Origin: Anaerolineales bacterium
GTDB taxonomy: Bacteria > Chloroflexota > Anaerolineae > 4572-78 > J111
Direction of reading: 5' to 3'
DNA: 64,000 bases
Assembly (NCBI GenBank): GCA_015075405.1
Contig: JABTUK010000001.1
Span: 124,001-188,000 of the forward strand
The position numbers and the translations under genes are program-made. Of the stretch, positions 54,854-63,620 are shown piece by piece. Position 1 is the stretch's first letter. The number at the start of each line of letters is the position of its first letter. The notes beneath the pieces are model-generated. The model was given only the letters and a program-made list of their open reading frames with translations, made no database searches and was not told where the DNA came from.

Positions 54854-56567
54854 TTGTGTAAGGGTTTTGCTTAGTAAGCTCTGGCAAAATGGTCAGCAAG
54901 AGTAAAAAAATTATGGGGACTAAACCATTAATAAATAGAACATCTATTGAATTATTTATTGACGCCCAAAAGGCGACGATTAATTGGTATGCTACAATTA
55001 GTGGCGTCGTTGGGTTGATGGCCGCGCTCACGCTGGGTATTGCTCAAATTGTACCGTGGTCTGCTACTGCTATTTTTATCGTTGCCTGTTTATCATTAGT
55101 TTGTTGTTCTTTATTGTATTCATTTTATTATGTTCTTATAGAAAAAGCGCGGATAATTGCTAACTTGGAGACCGAAATCCAAGAACTAAAACTTAAAATC
55201 AAAGAACGTGTTGATCGGCAGCATTTCATAAAATTTCAGTTAAAAAATGAAATCAATGAATTCCTGAATCAGTGTGAAGATTTGGAGCAGTTCTTTAAGT
55301 TCTTACAACAAGATATATTCCCTTTCCTGGTCAAAGAATTTGGTTTTGTTCGCATTGGATTTACGAAAGTCGCTTCTTCGCCAAAGACTGGCTCTGAATT
55401 TCTATTCAGTCACGCTAATGGAAGAGTCAATGATCACGAGGCCAGGTTTAAGAGGAATGATTTATTTCACTCAGAGGATATTATTAGTAGTGATAAAACA
55501 GCAGAACTAACCTATGCTTGCAGAACAGGTATGCTCCCAGCTTATTTTTTACCTTTGCGAAGTCAAGAGGATCTAGAGGAGTGGTATGTTGTTTCGTTCT
55601 ATTTTCAGGGTCGTAGTCAAAACGAAATGATTGAACGGGAAGATGAGTTTGCTAAGTTAGTAGAACAAGAGATTGCTATAAATTTAGCTCCTGAATTGAG
55701 ACAAGCATTCAAAAGAATTTATGACCGAAGAAGGCTCCGAAAATTAGAGCAGGATGTAAAGTATAATCATCTTTGCGCAATCTTACTATGGACACCCAAT
55801 GGTGTTAACTTGGACAGATCACTTGATCTTTCAAAAACAGAAGAAACTCGTATAGCGACTATATTGGATGAAGAAGAAAGCAAAAAATGTCTGGAACAAG
55901 CGTTTTATCGTGATTACTCGAAGGCTGAAGAACCCATTATTGTACCTAGAGGCTCATACAACTGGTTTTTAATACCTGTGCTCATGAATAGGCGGGTTTA
56001 TCGGGTAGTCTTCTTTCTCGATGAAGCATTTGGGCACAAAATTGACCCTCATGACCACACTCGTTGGCGAATCCTTTTTCAATTGGTTAATTTTCTGTAT
56101 CGTGATATTTGTATGGACGATATAACGTCCTTGGTCAACAAATGGTTTTTTGCACATCATATGAAACATATTATTCCAGCTTCAGCAGGTTATAGACTTG
56201 GTCTATTTATTATCGGGTTAAGGGAGATTTCATTCTCACAAACACTAAGTCAAGAATTTCATGGATTATTGCGAGACATAGCCCAAATTGTTGAAAAGTG
56301 GGTTTATGATAGAGACCCTAGATCTTTGGCCGCTCGATATGAGGGCGGAGTATATTTTTTAGTAAGGGAGGTTGATGATGAGGACTCTGCTGAAGCGCAA
56401 GCAATAGGGCTAAAAAGTCAATTGGATAGATTATTAGGGAATATAAAGGAGCAACTTTCAATAAACATCGGGGTAGTTGTTTTTGAGTGTGATATACTTG
56501 ACCCATTTGTCAAGACCACAGATCGAGAAAAATAAGGTGGATAATTGTTAACATTCTGATGATCCGT

Positions 56568-57377
56568 TTAGCAACCGAAATAGAGTTGAGCCGGTGTACA
56601 ATATCCCAGACTTTGATGAGGCCGTTCATGGTTGTAGAAGTCAAAGTAATGGGTCAATCCGGTGATTAGGGTCGGGACAGTGGCGTAATCCTTCAAATAG
56701 ATGTCTTCGTACTTGAGGGTGCGCCACAAACGCTCGACAAAGATGTTATCCAGCGCCCGCCCTCGACCATCCATACTGATCCGTATTCCGGCTGTTTCCA
56801 AGATGGCGGTGAAGGCGTTGGCGGTGAATTGCGCCCCCTGGTCCGTGTTAAAAATCTCAGGCTGGCCCTGCTTTAAGGCTTGCTGTAAAGCCTGGATACA
56901 GAAGTAACTATCTAAGGTGTTGGACAGTTGCCAGGCCAGGACATAGCGACTGAACCAATCGATAATGGCGACCAGATACATAAAGCCGTGCAGCAAAGGC
57001 ACATAGGTAATGTCAGCACCCCAGGCTTGGTTCGGACGGGTGATGACCAAATTGCGCAACAGGTACGGGTAAATCTTGTGCTCAGGGGCCGGGTGGCTGG
57101 TTCGCGGTTTGGGATAAATCGCTTGCAGCCCCATCAGGTGCATCAAGCGTTGCACCCGCTTATGGTTGATCGGATAGCCGAGCTTCTGTAAATAAACGGT
57201 CATCTTGGGCCAGCCATAAAAGGGTGTTTTGAGATACTGCCCATCAATCAGCCGCATCAATTCTAGATTGAACTCCGACTCGCTGGCAGGTTGGTAGTAG
57301 AAGGTCGCACGGTTCAAATCCAACAACTCACATTGACGACGGATACTCAAGGCTGGATGGTTCGGTTCAATCAACAT
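56568..57377 (-). CDS. IS3-family transposase OrfB
   Basis: 269 residues. Catalytic acids are in WGADITYVPLLHG, IFNTDQGAQFTA and FVERLWRTLKYED, the rve-type DDE of the IS3 family. The N-terminal helices (LSIRRQCELLDLNRATFYYQ) match the HTH_21 region. It starts 10 bases after the orfA stop. A run of eight A precedes the orfA end and could allow frameshift fusion, but the frame relation is +1 and I do not claim it. Intact. Confidence 0.9.
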   Translation of the reverse strand: MLIEPNHPALSIRRQCELLDLNRATFYYQPASESEFNLELMRLIDGQYLKTPFYGWPKMTVYLQKLGYPINHKRVQRLMHLMGLQAIYPKPRTSHPAPEHKIYPYLLRNLVITRPNQAWGADITYVPLLHGFMYLVAIIDWFSRYVLAWQLSNTLDSYFCIQALQQALKQGQPEIFNTDQGAQFTANAFTAILETAGIRISMDGRGRALDNIFVERLWRTLKYEDIYLKDYATVPTLITGLTHYFDFYNHERPHQSLGYCTPAQLYFGC

Positions 57378-57387
57378 GCGTTTGGCC

Positions 57388-57675
57388 TCAATTGAACTGG
57401 GTGCTTTTTTTTAACCATTCCACTTCCATTTTGAGCCGACCAATCTGCTCGTACAGTTCTGCCTCTGTTTTGGCCGCCTCACGTTGTTGTTGGACCGAAC
57501 CGTTACCAAAAATGGTGGCCCCCTCTTCCAGCAATTGCCGTTTCCACTGGCTGATCTGATTGGGGTGTAGTTCGTGTTCGCTGGCCAATTGATTGATTGT
57601 TTTCAACCCTTTGACCGCTTCGAGGGCAATCTTGAACTTGAATTGAGCATTGTATTGTTTACGTTTTTTAGTCAA
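57388..57675 (-). CDS. IS3-family OrfA (helix-turn-helix)
   Basis: 95 residues from TTG 57675, preferred over the upstream ATG because gaggag lies 6 to 9 bases before it. The helix-turn-helix INQLASEHELHPNQISQWKR is followed by a leucine-zipper-like coiled coil (LYEQIGRLKMEVEWLKKS). It binds the inverted repeats as the first subunit of the transposase. Confidence 0.85.
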   Translation of the reverse strand: MTKKRKQYNAQFKFKIALEAVKGLKTINQLASEHELHPNQISQWKRQLLEEGATIFGNGSVQQQREAAKTEAELYEQIGRLKMEVEWLKKSTQFN

Positions 57676-58067
57676 TTTACTCCTCCACGAGTTGGCTAGA
57701 TTATACTTCAATCCACCTTAGCTCGTGGTCCAGTTTTTGGGGTCAATTATATGATGCAATAGCTCCGTCAAGAGCGTCTAAACACACTCCTGAAATTATT
57801 GATGTGAACTTTAGAGAGACATTAGATCAGAATTGGAGAGATTTGTTATCACAGGCATATGAAATTCTTCAATTAGCAGGTAATAAAGAAAATGGTATCC
57901 ACGTGAATACATATAGAGGAAAGGTGTCAGAAAACGTTTCCATAACATTCCCAGATTTTACTGAAATAGAACCTCAAAAGGCAAAAGATGGAACTTGATT
58001 AATCTTTCGGCGTTGTACAACATATTTTCAAAAATCATGTTAGTTATCATAAAAGGAGAAATAAAAA

Positions 58068-58343
58068 ATGGCGGATAAATCAGTAGTTTTAGTTCTTCCT
58101 GATGGTAGTACTCGACCGGCAGATATGCCCGATGACGTGGTGATTAGAGATTTGCTCAATGAATTGATTCCTCTGCTAACATTGCCTACGACTGGTCCTG
58201 ATGGCCGTCCCATGGGTTATCGAGTAGATAGTAAAGCGCTAGGGCGTGAGTTGAGAGAGGATGAGACCTTGACTAGTGCAGGGGTACCGGCTGATGATCG
58301 TCTCATTCTTACGGCTGATATCACAGCAGGGAGACAATTATGA
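58068..58343 (+). CDS. YukD-like ubiquitin-fold protein
   Basis: 91 residues, aaaggag 8 bases before the ATG. VVLVLPDGSTRPADMPDDVV then VIRDLLNELIPLLTLP and LREDETLTSAGVPADDRLIL follow the beta-grasp pattern of YukD/EsaB and bacterial Ub-like proteins. The C-terminus is ADITAGRQL with one glycine (Gly88) and no Gly-Gly. It could be processed after Gly88 by a JAB peptidase of the operon, or used without conjugation. The E2 gene overlaps its stop by 4 bases. Confidence 0.8.
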   Translation: MADKSVVLVLPDGSTRPADMPDDVVIRDLLNELIPLLTLPTTGPDGRPMGYRVDSKALGRELREDETLTSAGVPADDRLILTADITAGRQL

Positions 58344-58927
58344 AGGTTGGTCCCGGCGAAAGCCCCCATATTCGACGTCTGCGTGCTGATTATGAAAGCA
58401 TGTTAGAATTGAAAGGGCGCAGCGCCTTGATAGATTTTGAAGTCGTCGAGCAACGCCCCGGAATGCCACCTGAAAAATATATCGTCAGCTATGGCTGCCG
58501 GGGCATCGCCTCTATTGATGCGTCTGGGAACCCTGAATATAGTTATCTCCATAAGGTCGCTATATATTTACATCAACAGTATCCTAATAGGGCTCCTGGC
58601 CTGAAATGGCTGACCCCAATCTGGCATCCAAATATTCATCACGCCACAAAAGATGTATGTATAGATGCTACCTGGTGGGCTGCCAGCCGGTCATTGGATA
58701 TGTTGGTAATTATGATAGGAGAGATGGTGAAATACAAAAACTATCATGACGAAAACATCCCACCTTTTCCCTTAGATAAAGAAGCTGCTAGTTGGAGTCG
58801 AGAATACCGACGTAAGCATGCAGATTGTTTTCCGGTTGATGATCGAGAGTTATTACGTCCGCAAAGAATTGGCCTTAAACTAACATCTGATCAGAAAAAG
58901 CCACCTATTCGTCTTAAGCAACCTTAA
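58340..58927 (+). CDS. E2-like ubiquitin-conjugating enzyme
   Basis: 195 residues, ATG overlapping the Ub-like stop (ATGA). HQQYPNRAPGLKWLTPIWHP then HPNIHH (96-101) and DVCID with Cys107 follow the UBC pattern of HPN then catalytic Cys. PLDKEAASWSREYRRKH resembles the usual C-terminal helix of E2 proteins. A basic, Gln/Lys-rich tail adds RIGLKLTSDQKKPPIRLKQP, with two copies of the operon's I-x-L motif. Coupled translation supports direct function with the Ub-like protein. Confidence 0.85.
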   Translation: MKVGPGESPHIRRLRADYESMLELKGRSALIDFEVVEQRPGMPPEKYIVSYGCRGIASIDASGNPEYSYLHKVAIYLHQQYPNRAPGLKWLTPIWHPNIHHATKDVCIDATWWAASRSLDMLVIMIGEMVKYKNYHDENIPPFPLDKEAASWSREYRRKHADCFPVDDRELLRPQRIGLKLTSDQKKPPIRLKQP

Positions 58928-58996
58928 GGCTTGTCAAACTGATCCTACTACTTTTGGAAGGAATGGTTACAAAGTACATTGGAAAAGCGAAGCAGT

Positions 58997-61423
58997 ATGA
59001 GCTCCAATCAAGCCTTGCAGAGGATCAAAAATTTAATTTTATCGCTAGAGAAACGTCTCATAGTGTCCGAACATAAAGAGATCCCACTCCGTATTCATAT
59101 TGCTCAAGGCCCATTACAATTAGTAAAGGACGAGCAAACGCCAGCTAATTTTTGCGTTACATATCTGGAGGAAGAGAATCAATTTTTTATTTTGGTTAAT
59201 CTAACGCAGAGTGGGGAACTAGGACCAGTTTTGTCCGAATTAACTGAAAGAATGAAAATACCATCTATTCGGTACTGTAAATGCAAGGACCCTCTAATTG
59301 ATAAAATACACTATCGTTGTAAAAATTGTGAGGGAGATGTTATTCAAGTTTTTCCGCTAGAGCAGGTGAAAAATATTCTTCAATATAAAGATAAGAATAC
59401 AACTAACATACTTAATCTAGTTGCAAAACCTATAAAATTGTTTGCTTCAAATGAACAAAGGTTGAAGGTTCCACAGTGGCCAGCTCATGCTGACGTACAT
59501 CGTGTCATTCATGGTAATCAAGCAAACAGATCAAACACTCCACTGCTGAATTGTGGAGATTCTTCCGATTCTGATAGGTCAGAGATGGTGAAAGATACAA
59601 AGCAATCCCCAAGGATTAAGTTAAGCAGTGAGGATAATAAAAAGTCACCTACTTACAGCGATAATAAATCTCAGAAAACTTCTTCAGCATCGGTTGCTAC
59701 TACTAAAACCCAAATTATGTTAGGGGATAAAAGCTCTACACTGGCTGGACAAATGCCTGGGACCAGCTCACAGCATGTTTCAATGGCTCAGATTGAACAG
59801 TCGCCCGGCTTCGCTGTTCCACCTCAACCTCCTGTGCTACGATCTAAAATCAATCTTAAAGAGGTTGATGAAACAATCAAGGTAGAACCGTACCCAGAAG
59901 ATACAGCAGCATATTGGCTATGGAAACCGCCGGGTGTATCTTTGCATATTTATTATCATTCCAAGGTACATCGAGATATATGCAAGCATGCCTTGGATAA
60001 CAAAAATGAAGTCGGCGGCGTGTTGGTTGGCTATGTTAGACGAAATACTCCCGAGGGAAATCCGTACATTATTATCACCGACTCCATTCCAGCCAAGTTT
60101 GCTCACGAAGAACGCACGACTCTGACTTTTACCTCTGAAAGCCAAAGAGATTTTCTGCACACTTTGGAAAGCGATCCTGATTATCGTGGTAGGCAGATCG
60201 TAGGTTGGTATCATACCCACCCTAACTTCGATATTTTTCTATCTGAACCTGATCTCTTTATCCATGAAAACTACTTTCGTAAATCTTGGCAAGTAGCGTT
60301 GGTCATTGATCCTCTGAAAGAGAAAGCCGGATTCTTTACTTGGAATAAAGGTAAGATATTGAAACCTAATGAGCCTCTCGCCGTTTTTAACATTTTTGAT
60401 AAAGCATGGGGATGGGACGATCTTTCTCCGGTTGAGGAAAAAAAAACGAAAGGCCCTAAGATCACCCTAACACCTCAACCTACCACAGAATCCTTACCAC
60501 CTCCATCTCGGCCTGTCGCAGCATCCTTAACCTCTTCGAGAGAGGTAATCGTTCCACAACAAAATTCAATCTTACATTACACAATCTTTACTGCAATAAT
60601 TCTAATTCTTACAGCTTTCCTTTTAAGTGCGGTTTATTGGCCTTCCACGTTTGGGCTATCTTTGGATTTTTTAATTGCAATACTTAAATGGGAAACTCTC
60701 GATAAAAATATTATCTATTATATTATTACCTTGATTCTATTAACTGGATTTGCTGTATACATAACGTATTGGTGGTACAGTTTAACTAAGGCTTGGACTA
60801 TCGTTTATAGCAGCCTTCGAAAAGTACTTAATCAATTACTTGATTTTTTTAGGTCTAAACTTGTTAAAAATAAATCTGAACTGCAGCGAATCAGAGTATC
60901 CAGGACGAATAATAAACTGACGATTAAGGGAAAAAATGCTAGATTATCCAAACTCGTTTCACAAAAATGGCTCATTTGGTTTCTGTTATTATCTATTATA
61001 TGCACTATGATTCCTCTCCTATTTTGTGGGGGATTACAAAACGTAATTAGTAAATTTGTAAGTAATGGTGTTGATTCTAAGCAATCAACAGTGACCCCTC
61101 CTTTAGAAGCGCTTGGAGGTGATGAGGTAACACCCATTAATATGACCCCTACCCCTATACATTCGACTTCAACTCCATTTGAACCATGCTCTCGATTTCG
61201 CACTACAACTTGGGGTGTTAGGTTATATTACACCCCCAATATCGATTCAAAAGACTATCAAGTGTTCCAAGTCGGGAATATACTGACCAAGTTAGATAAT
61301 ATAAATGGTCAACCCACTGGGAATAATAGTGAATGGTGGTTTGTTGTAAGTGAAAGAGGTATCCAAGGTTGGGTCAGGGTAGAAGAAATAAAAAAGTTTA
61401 CAGAATGTATTGGTGCTCAATGA
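58997..61423 (+). CDS. Membrane-anchored JAB/MPN peptidase with SH3-like end
   Basis: About 808 residues from ATG 58997 (TTG 58979 also possible). N-terminal region with a CxC/CxxC zinc ribbon (CKCKDPLID, CKNCEG), a disordered linker with IKLSS and INLKE motifs, then a JAMM domain at about 315-470: NEVGGVLVG (Glu near 340), YHTHPNFDIFLSEPD (H-x-H-x7-S-x2-D) near 410. Three membrane helices follow at about 520-680. The last 80 residues look like an SH3-like sensor (GVRLYYTPNIDSKDY to GWVRVEEI). Expected to cut or process the Ub-like protein near the membrane. Confidence 0.8.
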   Translation: MSSNQALQRIKNLILSLEKRLIVSEHKEIPLRIHIAQGPLQLVKDEQTPANFCVTYLEEENQFFILVNLTQSGELGPVLSELTERMKIPSIRYCKCKDPLIDKIHYRCKNCEGDVIQVFPLEQVKNILQYKDKNTTNILNLVAKPIKLFASNEQRLKVPQWPAHADVHRVIHGNQANRSNTPLLNCGDSSDSDRSEMVKDTKQSPRIKLSSEDNKKSPTYSDNKSQKTSSASVATTKTQIMLGDKSSTLAGQMPGTSSQHVSMAQIEQSPGFAVPPQPPVLRSKINLKEVDETIKVEPYPEDTAAYWLWKPPGVSLHIYYHSKVHRDICKHALDNKNEVGGVLVGYVRRNTPEGNPYIIITDSIPAKFAHEERTTLTFTSESQRDFLHTLESDPDYRGRQIVGWYHTHPNFDIFLSEPDLFIHENYFRKSWQVALVIDPLKEKAGFFTWNKGKILKPNEPLAVFNIFDKAWGWDDLSPVEEKKTKGPKITLTPQPTTESLPPPSRPVAASLTSSREVIVPQQNSILHYTIFTAIILILTAFLLSAVYWPSTFGLSLDFLIAILKWETLDKNIIYYIITLILLTGFAVYITYWWYSLTKAWTIVYSSLRKVLNQLLDFFRSKLVKNKSELQRIRVSRTNNKLTIKGKNARLSKLVSQKWLIWFLLLSIICTMIPLLFCGGLQNVISKFVSNGVDSKQSTVTPPLEALGGDEVTPINMTPTPIHSTSTPFEPCSRFRTTTWGVRLYYTPNIDSKDYQVFQVGNILTKLDNINGQPTGNNSEWWFVVSERGIQGWVRVEEIKKFTECIGAQ

Positions 61424-61537
61424 AAAGATGCATGAATTTGCCTTGAGTAAACAACAATCTCCATATTCTTGTCAGCTCTAAAATGTCGTGTAGTGGCATA
61501 ATTTGGTACAAGTGGTCTCCACGAAAGGGTAATAATT

Positions 61538-63163
61538 TTGTCTAAAATAAAACTTTCAAATGACAAACAGACAAATGGTGAATCCCCAACAATGCCCTTG
61601 GACGAGAGTATTCGGTGGATATCACAATATGAGCAGGGTTTGGCCCCACACGTTGAGATTTTCATGTCTCAAGGAGCTTTTCATAGGTGTAATAAGCATG
61701 TCAAGCGAACTTTGAAGACGGAACTCGGAGGCATGCTGGTTGGCGATTATTTTTATGATGAGCAAGCCCAGAAACATTTCATAATCATTCACGATGCTCT
61801 TGAGGGAGATTATGCCGAAGTTAGCGCTACTCGAATGACCTTCACCAGAGAGAGCCAGCTTAGATTTCATGATAGACTTGAAAATGAATTTCCTGGCAAG
61901 AGATTCGTAGGATGGTACCATTCCCATCCTACCTATGATATCTTTTTATCTACTCAGGATGAGTTTACACACCAACACTTTTTCAAAAATAAATATTTCG
62001 TCGCTCTGGTCATAGACCCGGCTCAAGATAAAGGTGGCTTCTTTTGCTGGCAAGAAGACGGCACTTTGCCTCTAAGAAGATATTCGGGTTTTTATGAGGT
62101 GAAAGAGAGTACCAATTCAAAAAGTATCGTCACTTGGTGTAATCTAAAAAGTGAAGATGATTATTCGAGTGAGAATATCATTCAACCAAGCCCTCATGTG
62201 GAGCAACCCTCGACTAGGCTAAATGGTGATTTATCTCGCCTGCGCAAATTTGGTATTGCTGCTATCTCAGTTTTATTAATCCTGTTAGTGGGGTTTAGTA
62301 TTTATACTTTACAAACTTTAAATAGTGCTGCTGAAACGTCTCGTCATTTAGAGAAGACATTAGCAGCGATAGCTGAAAAATCATATGGTTTGGAAATGGC
62401 CGTTCATGCTTTAAATAGGAATGCCACATTGGAGGCTTTCGCCACTGACACCCCAATGCCAACACATACCCCTACGGCAAGTGGCGCAGATAGTAATTTA
62501 GAAGATTCTGTGGCAACGATGAGTAAAAGTTTATCTGGTTTGGAAACATCTGTCGCCGCTTTGGTCCATAAAGCTACACTGGACGCATCCAGAACTGAGA
62601 CTCCCACTGCCACATACACATCTACCCCGACCAACACGCCAGAACCGACAGACACTCCTACTCAAACAGATACCCCTATTCCTGCAGATACCCCAGTTTC
62701 ACCAGTAGAGACGCCAACAGCAGCTTCTCTAGAAACTCCTGTTCAGCCAACAGATACTCCGCTGCCAACAAATACGCCTACCCCTCAGTCTACTCCGGTA
62801 GGAGGTTTAATTCTAGTTGGTGATATATCTGTTAAGCAGGGTGATACATTATTGTTATCACCCTATACAGTTCAAGCTAATGTAGAATTAGAGTTTGGCT
62901 TTAATATAAAAAATTCCGGTTCAGATAGCGTACAGCCAAAATCAATAGGGATCGGTTTGAAAGAAGATGATACCTTCCAATCCGCTGAAGATTCCTTCCT
63001 AATCGTTCCAAGTGAAGAAAAAACCTTTCACATTAGATTGGCGTTTCCAACAGTAGGGAAGTTTACCGCCTTGGTTAAAATCGAAGAGCAATCTGGGGCG
63101 TGGAGAACCCTACAATTAGAAAGTGGAGAAGACCAAAAAGGCGTCGTTATAACTGTGCAGTAA
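61538..63163 (+). CDS. JAB/MPN peptidase with PT-rich stalk, membrane bound
   Basis: 541 residues, TTG start with gaaaggg upstream. JAMM domain at about 30-185: TELGGMLVG (Glu62) and YHSHPTYDIFLSTQD (His128, His130, Ser138, Asp141). One membrane helix follows near residue 245 (IAAISVLLILLVGFSIYTL). Then a long proline/threonine-rich stalk (TPTNTPEPTDTPTQTDTP), typical of exported proteins, and a final Ig/CARDB-like beta-domain. The peptidase would face the cytoplasm and the stalk the outside. Shares the start MSKIKLS with the operon's motif. Confidence 0.85.
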   Translation: MSKIKLSNDKQTNGESPTMPLDESIRWISQYEQGLAPHVEIFMSQGAFHRCNKHVKRTLKTELGGMLVGDYFYDEQAQKHFIIIHDALEGDYAEVSATRMTFTRESQLRFHDRLENEFPGKRFVGWYHSHPTYDIFLSTQDEFTHQHFFKNKYFVALVIDPAQDKGGFFCWQEDGTLPLRRYSGFYEVKESTNSKSIVTWCNLKSEDDYSSENIIQPSPHVEQPSTRLNGDLSRLRKFGIAAISVLLILLVGFSIYTLQTLNSAAETSRHLEKTLAAIAEKSYGLEMAVHALNRNATLEAFATDTPMPTHTPTASGADSNLEDSVATMSKSLSGLETSVAALVHKATLDASRTETPTATYTSTPTNTPEPTDTPTQTDTPIPADTPVSPVETPTAASLETPVQPTDTPLPTNTPTPQSTPVGGLILVGDISVKQGDTLLLSPYTVQANVELEFGFNIKNSGSDSVQPKSIGIGLKEDDTFQSAEDSFLIVPSEEKTFHIRLAFPTVGKFTALVKIEEQSGAWRTLQLESGEDQKGVVITVQ

Positions 63164-63182
63164 AAGATTTTGAGAGTAACTT

Positions 63183-63620
63183 ATGGGATTGTTTGACAAA
63201 GTCAAAAGTATGTTTGGGCATGAGTTGTCAGAAAGTGAATCAACTTCAATCCCAACCGCAAAACTCCGAGAAGTGGATGTTGTTTTTGTAATTGATGCTA
63301 CCGGAAGTATGGCTTCTCAAATCGCTGAGGTAAAGACGCGGTTAAAAGAATTTGCTAAAAAATTAGCAAATTCCGAGGTGCGTCCTTCGGTTGCTTATGG
63401 TGTTGTGGCCTACCGAGATCATCCTCCCGAAGATAATACTTTCGTAACCTACCCTGTACCTTTATCTGAAAATGTCGAAAAAGTACTTAAAGGGATTGAT
63501 TCATTAGAGTTATTGCAGAATAAGGGGATAGAACAAGTTTCCCCCTCCCCGACCAGAGAGTTAGGCGGCGGCGGCCGCTCCCCGCTTTTGAATGCGCGGA
63601 TTGACGATAGCCAGGACTGA
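63183..63620 (+). pseudogene. VWA-domain protein, truncated by an insertion
   Basis: The frame opens with MGLFDKVKSMFGHELSESES and then VVFVIDATGSMASQIAEVKT, a MIDAS motif (D-x-T/S-G-S) of von Willebrand A domains, and continues with AYGVVAYRDHPPEDNTFV. Around 63540 the sequence changes to that of a transposon (SPSPTRELGGGGRS) and ends at 63620. The other half of the VWA domain is lost. In such systems VWA proteins act with TerY-C-type zinc proteins like the 53516 product. Confidence 0.75.

Larger units (their letters stand above)
56497..57746. mobile_element. IS3-family insertion in the GGDEF-like gene
   Basis: About 1250 bp. The ends share ttgaccc (56498-56504) with gggtcaa (57740-57746), then gaccac at equal distance (56514 and 57730), then taaggtgga (56533-56541) with tccacctta (57712-57720). 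The left end has about 9 extra bases between those blocks. I could not find a clean target duplication, so the outer edges are uncertain by a few bases. It carries orfA and orfB on the minus strand. Confidence 0.75.
54889..57998 (+). pseudogene. Membrane protein with degenerate GGDEF, split by an IS3 element
   Basis: Residues 1-536 are read from 54889 to 56496 and the last 83 from 57747 to 57998. Removal of 56497-57746 joins them in frame (ECDI then LYDAIAPS). Two membrane helices at 40-90 precede a coiled coil and a GAF-like region. The C-terminal GGDEF fold has ARYEGGVYFLV in place of the GGDEF signature, and the rejoined end LLSQAYEILQLAGNKENGIH fits the last helix and strand of the fold. 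The signature is lost, so it is a pseudo-cyclase; the IS truncates it, with an accidental stop at 56533. Confidence 0.8.

Noticed and set aside
54889..56535. Taking the GGDEF-like gene as complete at its TAA (56533)
   Set aside because: That TAA lies within the IS inverted-repeat region, and the fold's last helix and strand are found beyond the element in the same frame.
57388..57420. Programmed -1 frameshift at the A8 run between orfA and orfB of the IS3 element
   Set aside because: OrfB lies in the +1 frame relative to orfA as read here, which does not fit the usual -1 slip.
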